DNA of 64,000 bases from Bifidobacterium sp. ESL0775 (GCF_029395475.1 NZ_CP113917.1:496001-560000), one strand, 5' to 3'. Shown: positions 1 to 8,741, counted from the stretch's first letter. Translations and numbers: made by a program. Notes: generated by a model from the sequence alone, not told the origin.

Positions 1-2
1 GT

Positions 3-1529
3 TTTCGGCTACTCGTTGGTGGGTTTGGCTCGTTACATCACCAGCGTAGCAGAGGCGTTGAACGTTATATACTGACGTTGCCTAATTATGACGCCGCCGA
101 GGGTAGAAAAAGGATTGACTACATCGGCGATTCTTCGGGGTCGAACGTTGCTGTCGATGTTGACGATAGGCAACATGACCATTTATTGTCGCATTCGCCG
201 ATGATACGTCCTGCGGGACTCGCGGCGGACGTGCCGTCGCCGACATGGATGCTGCGCGAGGGGCACACCGTTTTCGCGGTGCTTGAGGATTCGGACGAGG
301 TCGTTTCGTTGCGCATTGAGCCTGATGGGACGGGTGCGGATACCGGTGCGAAAAATGTGGCGGATGTGGCAAATAATGGCAACAATGATGGCGATGAAGA
401 TGCCGATAAGTCGTGGAATAGGCGGACTGGCAACGATACGGACGTCCAAAGCGACGGCAATGGGGTGAGGCTGACCGAGATTTCGCGCGTCAAGCTTCCT
501 GCCTCTTCGGGGCCGACGCACGCCGCGATCGCCGTGGACCCGCAGCTTGGCCGTCATCTGATCACCGCGGATTACGCTGATGGCACGGTTTGCGTCTTGC
601 CGATCGGCCCAGGCGATGTGTTGGGGCCGGTGGCGCAGGTGCTGCACGGCGACCAGGAGCATCACGGACCGTTGCCGGCGCAGGAAGGGCCGCATGCGCA
701 CTGGATCCTGCCGTTGGCCGATGGGCGGGTGCTTTCCACCGACCTCGGCGCCGACCGGATTTACGTGCATCATTGGGAGGGCGCGCGTCTGGTCCGCACC
801 GGTTTCGTTTCGCTGGCACCTGGCACCGGGCCGCGCGACATGCATGTGCTGCCCGGGCCGTCCGGGGAGTTCGGGCCTGCCGACGATTGGCGCGTCGCCG
901 TCGTCGACGAATGGGGCTGCACCGTGACGGTGCTTGAGCCTGTCGGGACGGATGACGAAGACGTTGAAGACGCTGGGAATGCTGGAAGTATTCGAACCGT
1001 CGGCGACGCTGACGTCCCGCATGGCAATACGAATGATGCCATAAATAATGATGCCATAAATAAGGACGGCGATAAAGGGCAGGCGGAGGAATTCTGGGTG
1101 GCTCAGACCGTCAGCCTCGGCGGTGACGAAGGCGAGCGTCCCGATCAGGCCGCTTCCCTGGCGTTCGTACCCGATGCCTTGCGTCCTACCGAAAATGCCG
1201 ATGACCAGGATTCCAAGGTGTCGCTGTTCTCGCGTGGTTTCGTGTACGTCGGCCTGCGCGGCTCCGAACGCATCGTGATGTTGTATTGGGATGGCAACAA
1301 GCTGAGCCGTCTGGCCCCTGAGGCCGAACCGGGCTGGAAGGGCCGCGGCGTTTCCAGCTCAGGCCGGCGTCCGCGCCATATCGTGGCGATCGGCAACATG
1401 CTGGTGGCCGCCAACGAGGTCAGCGACAACCTGAGCTTGTTCCGCGTGGCCGCCGATGGCGAACCCGTCCACCTGTCCGATTGCACGGCCGGTTCGCCGA
1501 CGGTGGTCCTGCCGCTGACGGGTGTCTAG
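3..1529 (+). CDS. Lactonase family (beta-propeller) protein, 5' end outside the window
   Basis: The frame is open to the left edge. Codons from position 3 read LLVGGFGS and then GVERYIL, which looks like the first blade of a 7-bladed lactonase/6-phosphogluconolactonase-type propeller, so the true start is upstream and the TTG at 78 is only an internal codon. Later landmarks fit the family: GPTHAAIAVDP, GPHAHWILPLADG, GTGPRDMHV and RRPRHIVAIGNMLVAANE near the end. Two Asp/Asn-rich insertions, around 340-470 and 950-1090, interrupt the fold. Members hydrolyse sugar lactones such as 6-phosphogluconolactone, but the substrate here cannot be read from sequence. Confidence 0.8.
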   Translation, partial: FRLLVGGFGSLHHQRSRGVERYILTLPNYDAAEGRKRIDYIGDSSGSNVAVDVDDRQHDHLLSHSPMIRPAGLAADVPSPTWMLREGHTVFAVLEDSDEVVSLRIEPDGTGADTGAKNVADVANNGNNDGDEDADKSWNRRTGNDTDVQSDGNGVRLTEISRVKLPASSGPTHAAIAVDPQLGRHLITADYADGTVCVLPIGPGDVLGPVAQVLHGDQEHHGPLPAQEGPHAHWILPLADGRVLSTDLGADRIYVHHWEGARLVRTGFVSLAPGTGPRDMHVLPGPSGEFGPADDWRVAVVDEWGCTVTVLEPVGTDDEDVEDAGNAGSIRTVGDADVPHGNTNDAINNDAINKDGDKGQAEEFWVAQTVSLGGDEGERPDQAASLAFVPDALRPTENADDQDSKVSLFSRGFVYVGLRGSERIVMLYWDGNKLSRLAPEAEPGWKGRGVSSSGRRPRHIVAIGNMLVAANEVSDNLSLFRVAADGEPVHLSDCTAGSPTVVLPLTGV

Positions 1530-1595
1530 AGGCTCGTTCGGATGGTGGGGCGTTGATCATCCGGCCTTGTCGAAGAAGCCTCGTAGTCGGCTGTC

Positions 1596-1624
1596 TTGCT
1601 CTTGGTCGGCACCGGTTGTATACT
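1596..1624 (+). promoter_or_regulatory. Probable promoter of rpmB
   Basis: TTGCTC (1596-1601) and TATACT (1619-1624) are separated by 17 bases, a good sigma-70-type arrangement in the gap between the lactonase gene and rpmB. Inference from sequence only. Confidence 0.5.
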
Positions 1625-1708
1625 TGATAAGTTGTGTGTCGCTGTTGTGCGCCAAAACGCAGGATGACGGCATCAAGACTTGCAAGTCAAAAGTATAGGG
1701 AGTCCATT

Positions 1709-1903
1709 ATGGCAGCTCGTTGCGCAGTGTGCGGCAAGGGACCGCAGACCGGTTACAGCGTTTCGCATTCACATATCCGCAATAAGCGCACCTTCAGCCC
1801 GAACCTCCAGCCGGTTCGCACCACTATCGACGGACAGAACGTTCGCGTTCGCGTGTGCGCCAAGTGCCTCAAGGCCGGCAAGGTTCAGCGCGTGGCCGCG
1901 TGA
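1709..1903 (+). CDS. rpmB: 50S ribosomal protein L28
   Basis: A 64-residue protein beginning [20 protein letters not shown], with the usual CxxC pairs (CAVC near the start, CAKC near the end) and the Arg/Lys-rich body of bacterial L28. It is a large ribosomal subunit protein. I chose the ATG at 1709 rather than a longer upstream reading because ATAGGGAG lies about eight bases before it and because homologues start at this methionine. A terminator follows directly, so the gene is probably transcribed alone. In bifidobacteria rpmB is commonly near recG; here about 11 kb of other genes separates them. Confidence 0.97.
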   Translation: MAARCAVCGKGPQTGYSVSHSHIRNKRTFSPNLQPVRTTIDGQNVRVRVCAKCLKAGKVQRVAA

Positions 1904-2249
1904 ATCGCGAGTAGCGAATAGTTAATTTCCAAGCCTCCGTACGTCTTGCGGCGTCGGAGGTTTTTTCATGCCTGCGTGTCGGGAGTCGACAGCGGGGCGG
2001 TTGCATTGAAGCGCGTCTGTTGACGGGGTTGAAGGCTATCATATGAGCTATAGCGTTGGCTCATGTGAGATTTTGCCGGAATGCAGATTTGTTCGGGAAG
2101 CATCGTGGCTCGATGCCCCTGCGGACGGTTATTATGCGTTCTTCGATGTATCGTCCAGTGCGACCGGGACCGGCATCGTCGAACAGGGTGGCGGACGCTG
2201 TGACCGCGATTCATATCGCCTTGATGTTTTCAAAGAAAGGAAAACAACG
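1904..2249. other. Intergenic stretch between rpmB and the first aldolase gene
   Basis: It holds the rpmB terminator and, further on, a possible weak promoter (TTGACG at 2020, TATGAG at 2042). The aldolase frame is open back to 2043 but that extension has no similarity to the family and is not counted. The RBS AGAAAGG (2234-2240) belongs to the aldolase gene. Confidence 0.5.
1933..1966 (+). terminator. Rho-independent terminator of rpmB
   Basis: The stem is CCTCCG (1934-1939) with CGGAGG (1955-1960), followed by six T. The 20 bases from 1923 to 1942 recur with one mismatch at 11087-11106, in the terminator of the EIIC gene. Confidence 0.85.
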
Positions 2250-2927
2250 ATGAAACTCATCATTGATGATGCAGACACCCAGGCCATCAAACGGTTGGTC
2301 GAGTATTATCCGATTGATGGTGTGACCACCAATCCTTCGATTCTGGCGAAGGCCGGTCGGCCTCCCTTCGAGGTGTTGCACGAGATCCGTTCGATTATCG
2401 GGCCGGACCGCGAGCTGCACGCCCAGGTGGTGGCCAGGGACGCCAAGGGCATGGTGGCCGACGCGCACCGGATCGTCGAGGAGCTGGGTGACAACACGTT
2501 CCCCAAGATTCCCAGCGTTCCTGAGGGGTTCAAGGCGATGAAGCAATTGGCTTCCGAGGGCATCAACGTCACCGCGACCGCGATTTACACGCCGTTGCAG
2601 GCGTTCATCGCGGCGAAGGCCGGCGCGGTGTATGCGGCGCCGTACGTCAACCGCATCGACAATATGGGGTATGACGGGGTCGCCGTCGCGTGCAAGATCC
2701 ATGACATTTTCAGAGCCAACAATCTGCGTTGCGAGGTCCTGGCCGCAAGCTTCAAGAACTCGGAGCAGGTGCTTGAGCTGGCTGTCCATGGCGTTGGCGC
2801 GGCGACGGTCGCTTCCTCGATCATTGATTCGTTGACGAAGAACGCGGCGATCGACGCGGCTGTGGACGATTTCGTGGCCGATTTCGAGGGCCTCGTCGGC
2901 CCCGGCAAGACCATGGCGAGTATTTGA
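2250..2927 (+). CDS. Fructose-6-phosphate aldolase/transaldolase-like protein, copy 1
   Basis: A 225-residue protein of the small transaldolase family (FSA, TalC/MipB), class I aldolases with a TIM-barrel fold. The Schiff-base lysine is Lys86 in NTFPKIP, and GVTTNPSILAK (residues 24-34) matches the family start. FSA enzymes cleave fructose-6-phosphate or 1-deoxyfructose-6-phosphate to glyceraldehyde-3-phosphate and a ketol. The ATG at 2250 has AGAAAGG seven to ten bases upstream. A second copy at 7871 differs at about 14 of 225 residues. A terminator at 3027-3084 separates this copy from the activase gene. The family is certain; the physiological substrate is inferred from context. Confidence 0.9.
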   Translation: MKLIIDDADTQAIKRLVEYYPIDGVTTNPSILAKAGRPPFEVLHEIRSIIGPDRELHAQVVARDAKGMVADAHRIVEELGDNTFPKIPSVPEGFKAMKQLASEGINVTATAIYTPLQAFIAAKAGAVYAAPYVNRIDNMGYDGVAVACKIHDIFRANNLRCEVLAASFKNSEQVLELAVHGVGAATVASSIIDSLTKNAAIDAAVDDFVADFEGLVGPGKTMASI

Positions 2928-3026
2928 GCCCGGTTCGATAGCCTTTTGTAAGGCCGAATCCGGGATCTGTATTTTATGCGGATTCGTGTTCCGGGTTCGT
3001 GATTATCGCTAAGCAGCGGCTCAGGC

Positions 3027-3084
3027 GCGCCTCTTTGGTGAGCGGAATAACCCATGTCCGTTTCATCAAAGAGGCGCCGTTTTT
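3027..3084 (+). terminator. Terminator after the first aldolase gene
   Basis: Arms 3027-3041 and 3063-3077 pair over about 15 bases (GCGCCTCTTTG with CAAAGAGGCGC at the core), followed by CG and TTTTT. Confidence 0.8.
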
Positions 3085-3129
3085 ATGCTATGTCGAATAT
3101 ACTCTTTCAAATCTTGCTTTATCTTCGAA

Positions 3130-3156
3130 CGTAAGTTATATTTATTTTGAACGTAA
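3130..3156. promoter_or_regulatory. Paired CGTAA boxes upstream of the activase gene
   Basis: CGTAA occurs at 3130-3134 and 3152-3156, exactly 22 bases apart, about two helical turns. The same pair with the same spacing, on the other strand, is at 5292-5318 upstream of the glycyl radical enzyme gene; 20 of 27 positions agree. It is probably an operator of the DeoR protein encoded between them. Confidence 0.55.
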
Positions 3157-3175
3157 TTTTCAATAATGAAAATTA
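3154..3175. promoter_or_regulatory. Inverted repeat upstream of the activase gene
   Basis: TAATTTTCA (3154-3162) and TGAAAATTA (3167-3175) form a perfect 9-bp inverted repeat around ATAA, overlapping the second CGTAA box. It may be an operator; no T-run follows, so a terminator is unlikely. Confidence 0.35.
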
Positions 3176-3205
3176 TGCTCTGACCATCGTTCGAAAGAGG
3201 CAAAG

Positions 3206-4111
3206 TTGGAATCCGCGATCGTTTTCAATGTGCAGAAGTTCAGTCTTAACGACGGCCCCGGCATACGGACCGTCGTCTTCCTGAAAGGATGCCCATTACG
3301 CTGTGGCTGGTGTTCCAATCCTGAAAGCCAAAGGAAGACCCCTGAAATCGAGTGGGACGAGCGGTCTTGCAAGGGTTGCGCCGCTTGTGATAATCTCGCC
3401 CAAAAAGTAGGTTTCATCAAAACCGGCTCGCGACGAGGGCCGGACGTGACGCGTTTGCAAATCGGGCAAGCGCAGGTCGACGCGGCATTGAGGGATTGCC
3501 CGGGCTTGTCCATAATCGGACAAAACCGCACGAGTGACGACGTGCTCGCCGAATGCCTTCAGGACGAGCCGTTTTATGAGGAAGGCGGTGGAGGGGTCAC
3601 GCTTTCCGGCGGGGAACCGTTGGTTTGGGGCCATTTCTGCATCGAATTGCTCGACAAACTCAAGGACCATGGCATCGATACCAGCATCGAGACGACCGGT
3701 CACGTACCGGAGAAGGTTTTCAGGGCCGCGGTGAACCACCTCGACCATATCTTCATGGATATGAAACAATATGATACGAATCTTCATAAGAAAGGCACGG
3801 GTGTCGGCAACGAGCTGATTCTTAAGAACATGGCATACGCCGTCTCGACTGGCAAGGATCTTCTCATTCGTACGCCCGTCATCCCTGGATTCAACGACTC
3901 GCTCGATGACGCCAAGGGCATGGCCCGTAAACTCAAGGAAATGGGTGTGAAGAGAGTTCAGCTTCTGCCGTTCCACAATTTCGGCGAATCGAAATACGAA
4001 TTGTTGGGGCGTCAAGACTATGCCTTCAAAGGCGTTCCCAATACGCATCCGGAGGATATCGAGGATTTCAGACAGGTGTACCTCGATGAGGGTGTGGAGG
4101 CCTTTTTGTGA
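3206..4111 (+). CDS. Glycyl radical enzyme activating protein (radical SAM)
   Basis: A 301-residue radical SAM activase. The cluster motif CxxxCxxC is Cys29, Cys33 and Cys36 in KGCPLRCGWCSNPES; LSGGEPL follows near residue 135. It would generate the glycyl radical on the partner enzyme at 5397 with S-adenosylmethionine. Long activases normally carry a ferredoxin-like insert with two sets of four cysteines; here only Cys55, Cys58, Cys61 and Cys98 are seen, enough for one extra cluster. The start is TTG at 3206, with GAAAGAGG five bases upstream and no better ATG nearby. It is a separate unit from the downstream deoR-type gene (gap about 190 bases). Confidence 0.9.
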   Translation: MESAIVFNVQKFSLNDGPGIRTVVFLKGCPLRCGWCSNPESQRKTPEIEWDERSCKGCAACDNLAQKVGFIKTGSRRGPDVTRLQIGQAQVDAALRDCPGLSIIGQNRTSDDVLAECLQDEPFYEEGGGGVTLSGGEPLVWGHFCIELLDKLKDHGIDTSIETTGHVPEKVFRAAVNHLDHIFMDMKQYDTNLHKKGTGVGNELILKNMAYAVSTGKDLLIRTPVIPGFNDSLDDAKGMARKLKEMGVKRVQLLPFHNFGESKYELLGRQDYAFKGVPNTHPEDIEDFRQVYLDEGVEAFL

Positions 4112-4300
4112 GCATGCGTTTCTTCGATGTCTTCTAGCGGTGTATGCTCAGCGTCTCAACCATCGATGGCCGACGAGGATGGTGGTTTGGTAAGAGGATT
4201 TGCTTCCGTTTGAAATCGTTTTGCTTGTCGTTGCGGGGCTCCGGTGTTAGGCTGGAAATATAGGCACAAGCGTGAACCTGATGATGGAAGGCGTTTAGAC

Positions 4301-5047
4301 ATGGGAACGAGGACGAACCGCATTCTTGAGCTGCTTACCGAACATAAACGCATAGAGGTCACTGCGCTTGCCGACGATCTCGGGGTATCCGAGGTGACCA
4401 TGCGCAAGGATTTGAGCGAGCTAGAAAAGCGCGGCATCATCGATCGCGAGCATGGTTTCGCGGTGTTGAAAAGCGCCGACAACATGGAAAGCCGTCTGGC
4501 ATACCATTACGAGGAAAAGCTGAAAATCGCCAAGCGCGCGGCCGAGTGCGTCCATGACGGGGATACCGTCATGATCGAAAACGGCAGCACTTGCGCTTTG
4601 TTGGCCGCCGAGCTGGTCTCCACGAAAAACGACCTCACCATCATCACCAACAGCGCGTTCGTCGCCGGATACGTGCGGGGCAAATCCCAATGCCAGATTA
4701 TTCTTTTGGGTGGCATCTACCAACAGACGGCACAGGTCATGGTCGGGCCAATGGTCGAACGTTGCCTGAAAGGGATGTATGTCGACATTCTTTTCGCTGG
4801 TACCGATGGGTACAGCGAGGAGACGGGATTCGCCAACCGGGATTCCCTGCGCGCTGAAACCGTCCGCGATATGGCGCAACACGCGGGCCGCGTGGTCGTC
4901 GTCACCGAAAGCAGCAAGTTCTCGCGACGCGGCACCGTCCCGCTTGAATTCGGCGACAAGGACGTGGCCACTTTCACCGACGACGGTCTTTCCGATCCGG
5001 CCAGGAAAATGTTGGATCGGCATGGCGTCGATATTGTCACGGTCTGA
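4301..5047 (+). CDS. DeoR family transcriptional regulator
   Basis: A 248-residue protein. The N-terminal winged helix-turn-helix reads NRILELLTEHKRIEVTALAD and VSEVTMRKDLSELEKRG; the C-terminal sugar-phosphate sensor domain contains GSTCALLAAEL and FAGTDGYSEETGF. DeoR proteins repress sugar catabolic genes and usually sense a phosphorylated sugar. The ATG at 4301, with GGAAGG about nine bases upstream, is preferred over the GTG at 4244. It lies between the activase and the radical enzyme genes, so it is the obvious candidate for the paired CGTAA boxes that precede each of them. Confidence 0.9.
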   Translation: MGTRTNRILELLTEHKRIEVTALADDLGVSEVTMRKDLSELEKRGIIDREHGFAVLKSADNMESRLAYHYEEKLKIAKRAAECVHDGDTVMIENGSTCALLAAELVSTKNDLTIITNSAFVAGYVRGKSQCQIILLGGIYQQTAQVMVGPMVERCLKGMYVDILFAGTDGYSEETGFANRDSLRAETVRDMAQHAGRVVVVTESSKFSRRGTVPLEFGDKDVATFTDDGLSDPARKMLDRHGVDIVTV

Positions 5048-5291
5048 TATTTCGCTGTAGGAAAATTTTGATTTCGATGTTGGCGCGAAGCCGCTGATTC
5101 CCTGTCGATTTTTCAATCGTACCCAAAATGGGTATTGGACAGGCGTTGATGTCAAAAGTGTTGAACGATGATTTTTTAATCGCTCCAAGGTATTTGCAGC
5201 AAGTCGTTCATCGTTGTCTTTTTAAGAGCAATCGTTTTATGGACATGAACAAAGCCCGTCTCTTAAAGAAGTAGAATCGAAAGTAATTTAT

Positions 5292-5318
5292 TTACGAACA
5301 AAAGATAAATCAGTTACG
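5292..5318. promoter_or_regulatory. Paired TTACG boxes upstream of the glycyl radical enzyme gene
   Basis: TTACG occurs at 5292-5296 and 5314-5318, 22 bases apart; read on the other strand this is the same CGTAA pair seen at 3130-3156. It ends three bases before the -35 hexamer. Confidence 0.55.
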
Positions 5319-5321
5319 AAA

Positions 5322-5350
5322 TTGACAAATATACTTCCTTTCGTTATTCT
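5322..5350 (+). promoter_or_regulatory. Promoter of the glycyl radical enzyme operon
   Basis: A perfect -35 TTGACA (5322-5327), a 17-base spacer and TATTCT (5345-5350). The inverted repeat GTAAG-N8-CTTAC (5359-5376) covers the expected start of transcription and may be an additional operator. Confidence 0.65.
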
Positions 5351-5396
5351 GAAGCTGAGTAAGTGATGTAGCTTACATTTATGAAAGGAAAGTACG

Positions 5397-7823
5397 ATGA
5401 GTGATTCACATTTTGGAAAGCTCACTGACAGGATGAACTCTTTCCGTGATCAGCTGTTGGATACGGTTCCGCAGATCGACGTCGATCGCGCGATGATCAC
5501 CACCAAGGTCTACCAAGAGCAGCAGGACCAGCCCCTGGCCATCAAGCGTGCGATCATGCTCAAGGAAATCCTCGAGCAGATGCCGATTTTCATCGAGCCT
5601 GAGACGGTCATCGCCGGAAATCAGGCTTCGAAGAACCGTTCGGCGCCGATCTTCCCCGAATACGCGATGGATTGGGTCATCGACGAGCTCGACCAGTTCG
5701 AGAAGCGCGACGGCGATGTCTTCACTATCACCGAGGAGAACAAGGAGAAACTGCGCTCCATCTACCCGTTCTGGAAGCACAACACGCTCCAGGACCGCGG
5801 GCTTGCGGCGTTCCCTCCCCATTCCAAACTGTTCTATGATCTCGGCATCATCAAGTCCGAAGGCAACATCACTTCCGGCGACGCCCATTGCGCGGTGAAC
5901 TACGCAGGGTTGCTGAAGCTCGGATTGAAGGATTACGCCCGTCGCGCCCAGGAGAAGCTTGATGCGCTGGATCTGACGGATTACCGCAACATCCACAAAA
6001 GCTATTTCTATCGGGCGATTCTCATCGTCGTCGACGCGGTCAAGGAATTCGCCGGTCGATATGCGACATTGGCCCGCCAACAGGCGGATGAGTGTGCGCA
6101 AAAAGGAGACGAGCGCCGTGCCGCCGAACTTCGCGGAATGGCCGAAGCCCTCGACCACGTTCCGTACGAGCCGGCGCGCACCTTGCGTGAGGCGGTGCAG
6201 TCGGTGTGGCTGGTCCATCTCACCTTGCAGCTCGAGTCCAACGGCCATTCGCTTTCCTACGGCCGCATGGACCAATATCTCTGGCCATACTATGAAAACG
6301 ATCTGAAAACCGGCCGGATCACGGCGGACGAGGCCGATGAGCTGATGTGCAATCTGTGGCTCAAGACCTTCACCATCAACAAGGTCCGCCCGTGGAGCCA
6401 CACCCAGTTCTCCGCGGGTTCGCCGCTCTATCAGAACGTGACGGTCGGCGGGCAGAAACTGGTGAACGGGGAGCCGCGGGACGCCACCAACCCCATGAGC
6501 TGGCTCATCCTGAAGTCCGTGGCCCAGTGCCATTTGACACAGCCGAACCTCACTGTCCGGTATCACGAGAACCTTCCCGACGATTTCATGAACGAGTGCA
6601 TCGAAGTGGTGCGCTGCGGTTTCGGCATGCCGGCGTTCAACGACGACGAGGCCATCATCCCCAGCTTCATCGAGAAGGGCGTGGCCCGCGAGGACGCCTA
6701 CAATTACTCGGCCATCGGCTGTGTGGAGACGGCGGTGCCCGGCAAATGGGGCTATCGCTGCACCGGCATGAGCTTCCTCAACTTCCCGAAGGCGTTGCTG
6801 ATCGCCATGAACAACGGCGTCGACCCGCAAAGCGGCAAGAAGCTTGTCGAAGGCACTGGCCATTTCAAGGACTTCACGAGTTTCGACCAGGTCATGAATT
6901 GCTGGGACAAGGTCATCCGCGAGATGTGCAGGCAATGCGTCATCATCGACGCGACTTGCGATATGGTGCTTGAGCAAGACACGGCTGACATCCTCTGCTC
7001 CTGCCTGACCGACGATTGCATCGAGCGTGGTTTGAACATGAAGGAAGGCGGGGCCGTCTACGACTTCATCTCCGATTTGCAGGTGGGCATCGCCAACCTC
7101 GCTGATTCGCTGGCTGCCATGAAGAAGGTGGTCTTCGAAGAGAAGAAGGTCACCCCCGAAGAGCTTTGGGACGCCATGCAGGCCAATTGGCAGGGTGAGA
7201 AGAACCAGCATATCCGCGAACTGATGAAGGCCGCTCCAAAGTATGGCAACGATGACGATTACGTGGATTCGCTTGTTCGTCAGGCCTACGACATCTACAT
7301 CGATGAGATGAAGAAGTACCACAACACCAGGTACGGTCGTGGCCCGATCGGTGGAACCTATTACGCCGGCACCAGCTCGATCTCGGCGAATGTGCCGCAG
7401 GGCGCGGGCACCTTGGCCACACCCGATGGCCGCGCTGCGGGCGAGCCCCTCGCCGAGGGTTGCAGCCCCTCGCATTCCGCGGATCAGCACGGACCGACCG
7501 CAGTGTTCAAGTCGGTCTCCAAGCTGCCTACGGATGACATCACCGGCGGCGTGCTGCTCAACCAGAAGATGACTCCGCAGGTGCTTTCGAAGGTCGAGAA
7601 CCGTCAGAAGCTCGCTTTGCTGACCCGGGCGTTCTTCGACAAGCTGCACGGTTACCACGTGCAATACAACGTCGTCTCCCGCGAGACCTTGCTGGATGCG
7701 CAGGTCCATCCGGAAAAGCATCGTGACCTGATCGTTCGCGTCGCCGGCTATAGCGCCTTCTTCGTCGTGCTGTCCAAGGCAACCCAGGACGACATCATCG
7801 AACGGACCGAACAGACGCTGTGA
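5397..7823 (+). CDS. Glycyl radical enzyme, probable anhydrohexitol-6-phosphate lyase type (YbiW/PflD-like)
   Basis: An 808-residue member of the pyruvate formate-lyase superfamily, 10-stranded barrel type. The active-site cysteine is Cys442 in GCVET, with the general-base-type Glu444; the radical glycine is Gly784 in RVAGYSAFF near the C terminus. GCVET followed by AVPGKWGYRCTGMS is the pattern I associate with YbiW/PflD rather than pyruvate formate-lyase itself. E. coli YbiW and PflD open the ring of 1,5-anhydroglucitol- and 1,5-anhydromannitol-6-phosphate to 1-deoxyfructose-6-phosphate, which FSA then cleaves. The aldolase gene 47 bases downstream supports this. Other dehydratase or lyase substrates are possible. 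The RBS AAAGGAA is six bases before ATG. Confidence 0.85.
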   Translation: MSDSHFGKLTDRMNSFRDQLLDTVPQIDVDRAMITTKVYQEQQDQPLAIKRAIMLKEILEQMPIFIEPETVIAGNQASKNRSAPIFPEYAMDWVIDELDQFEKRDGDVFTITEENKEKLRSIYPFWKHNTLQDRGLAAFPPHSKLFYDLGIIKSEGNITSGDAHCAVNYAGLLKLGLKDYARRAQEKLDALDLTDYRNIHKSYFYRAILIVVDAVKEFAGRYATLARQQADECAQKGDERRAAELRGMAEALDHVPYEPARTLREAVQSVWLVHLTLQLESNGHSLSYGRMDQYLWPYYENDLKTGRITADEADELMCNLWLKTFTINKVRPWSHTQFSAGSPLYQNVTVGGQKLVNGEPRDATNPMSWLILKSVAQCHLTQPNLTVRYHENLPDDFMNECIEVVRCGFGMPAFNDDEAIIPSFIEKGVAREDAYNYSAIGCVETAVPGKWGYRCTGMSFLNFPKALLIAMNNGVDPQSGKKLVEGTGHFKDFTSFDQVMNCWDKVIREMCRQCVIIDATCDMVLEQDTADILCSCLTDDCIERGLNMKEGGAVYDFISDLQVGIANLADSLAAMKKVVFEEKKVTPEELWDAMQANWQGEKNQHIRELMKAAPKYGNDDDYVDSLVRQAYDIYIDEMKKYHNTRYGRGPIGGTYYAGTSSISANVPQGAGTLATPDGRAAGEPLAEGCSPSHSADQHGPTAVFKSVSKLPTDDITGGVLLNQKMTPQVLSKVENRQKLALLTRAFFDKLHGYHVQYNVVSRETLLDAQVHPEKHRDLIVRVAGYSAFFVVLSKATQDDIIERTEQTL

Positions 7824-7870
7824 TTCGCAAGCCACGGTTATCAAGATGTTGGTAATGAAAGGAAACAACG

Positions 7871-8548
7871 ATGAAACTCATCATTGATGATGCGGATACC
7901 GAAGCGATCAAACGATTGGTCGAATACTATCCGATTGATGGAGTGACGACCAATCCCTCGATTCTGGCGAAGGCCGGGCGACCGCCTTTTGAGGTGCTGC
8001 ACGAGATTCGCTCGATTATCGGGCCGGACCGTGAGCTGCACGCCCAGGTGGTGGCCAGGGACGCCAAGGGCATGGTCGCCGACGCGCATCGGATCGTCGA
8101 GGAGCTGGGTGACAACACGTTCCCCAAGGTCCCCAGCGTCCCCGAGGGGTTCAAGGCGATGAAGCAGCTGTCGTCCGAAGGCATCAACGTCACCGCGACC
8201 GCGATCTACACGCCGTTGCAGGCGTTCATCGCGGCGAAGGCCGGCGCGGTGTACGCGGCTCCGTACGTCAACCGCATCGACAACATGGGCTATAACGGCA
8301 TCGCTGTCGCCTGCGAGATCCACGACATTTTCAGAGCCAACAATCTGCACTGTGAGGTCCTGGCCGCAAGCTTCAAGAACTCGCAACAGGTTCTTGAATT
8401 GGCGCTTCATGGTGTGGGTGCCTCCACAGTGGCCTCTTCCGTCATTGATTCGTTGACGAAGAACGCGGCGATTGATGCGGCCGTGGACGATTTCGTGGCC
8501 GATTTCGAGGGCCTCGTCGGCTCCGGAAAGACCATGGCGACCGTATAG
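7871..8548 (+). CDS. Fructose-6-phosphate aldolase/transaldolase-like protein, copy 2
   Basis: A 225-residue FSA-type class I aldolase, about 94 percent identical to the product of 2250-2927, with the same Schiff-base Lys86 (here NTFPKVP). It begins 47 bases after the glycyl radical enzyme stop, with GAAAGGAAAC before its ATG, so the two are very probably co-transcribed. By analogy with E. coli FsaA/FsaB it would split 1-deoxyfructose-6-phosphate to glyceraldehyde-3-phosphate and hydroxyacetone. Most differences from copy 1 are in the C-terminal half (for example Lys to Glu and Arg to His around residues 150-165). No gldA-type dehydrogenase is in the cluster. Confidence 0.9.
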   Translation: MKLIIDDADTEAIKRLVEYYPIDGVTTNPSILAKAGRPPFEVLHEIRSIIGPDRELHAQVVARDAKGMVADAHRIVEELGDNTFPKVPSVPEGFKAMKQLSSEGINVTATAIYTPLQAFIAAKAGAVYAAPYVNRIDNMGYNGIAVACEIHDIFRANNLHCEVLAASFKNSQQVLELALHGVGASTVASSVIDSLTKNAAIDAAVDDFVADFEGLVGSGKTMATV

Positions 8549-8741
8549 TTCAGAGTGGTTCGATGGCATTTGAGCAGTGATTTGTATCATCGTGGTCATC
8601 GATTCATCGGGTTTTGCCAGTGGGTTTCAGTGCTTCATCGCTCTGAAATCCACCGGTGAGACCGTCGCCATAAACAAAACACGATGATTCATCAACAATA
8701 ATTCAAGCGTGGAAGCTGTGTCGCTTTCGCGTTATCGAGAA

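Larger units (their letters stand above)
5048..5396. other. AT-rich control region before the glycyl radical enzyme gene
   Basis: No gene is seen. It contains a perfect inverted repeat TACCCA/TGGGTA (5120-5134), the paired boxes (5292-5318), the promoter (5322-5350), an inverted repeat GTAAG/CTTAC (5359-5376) over the probable transcription start, and the RBS AAAGGAA (5384-5390). Confidence 0.6.

Noticed and set aside
2043..2249. N-terminal extension of the first aldolase
   Set aside because: The second copy starts exactly at MKLIIDDADT with the same RBS, and the extension does not resemble any family member.
5406..7868. An 820-codon frame on the minus strand opposite the radical enzyme gene
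   Set aside because: It is the reverse shadow of a gene with catalytic motifs in the plus frame; it has no RBS, and no family features.
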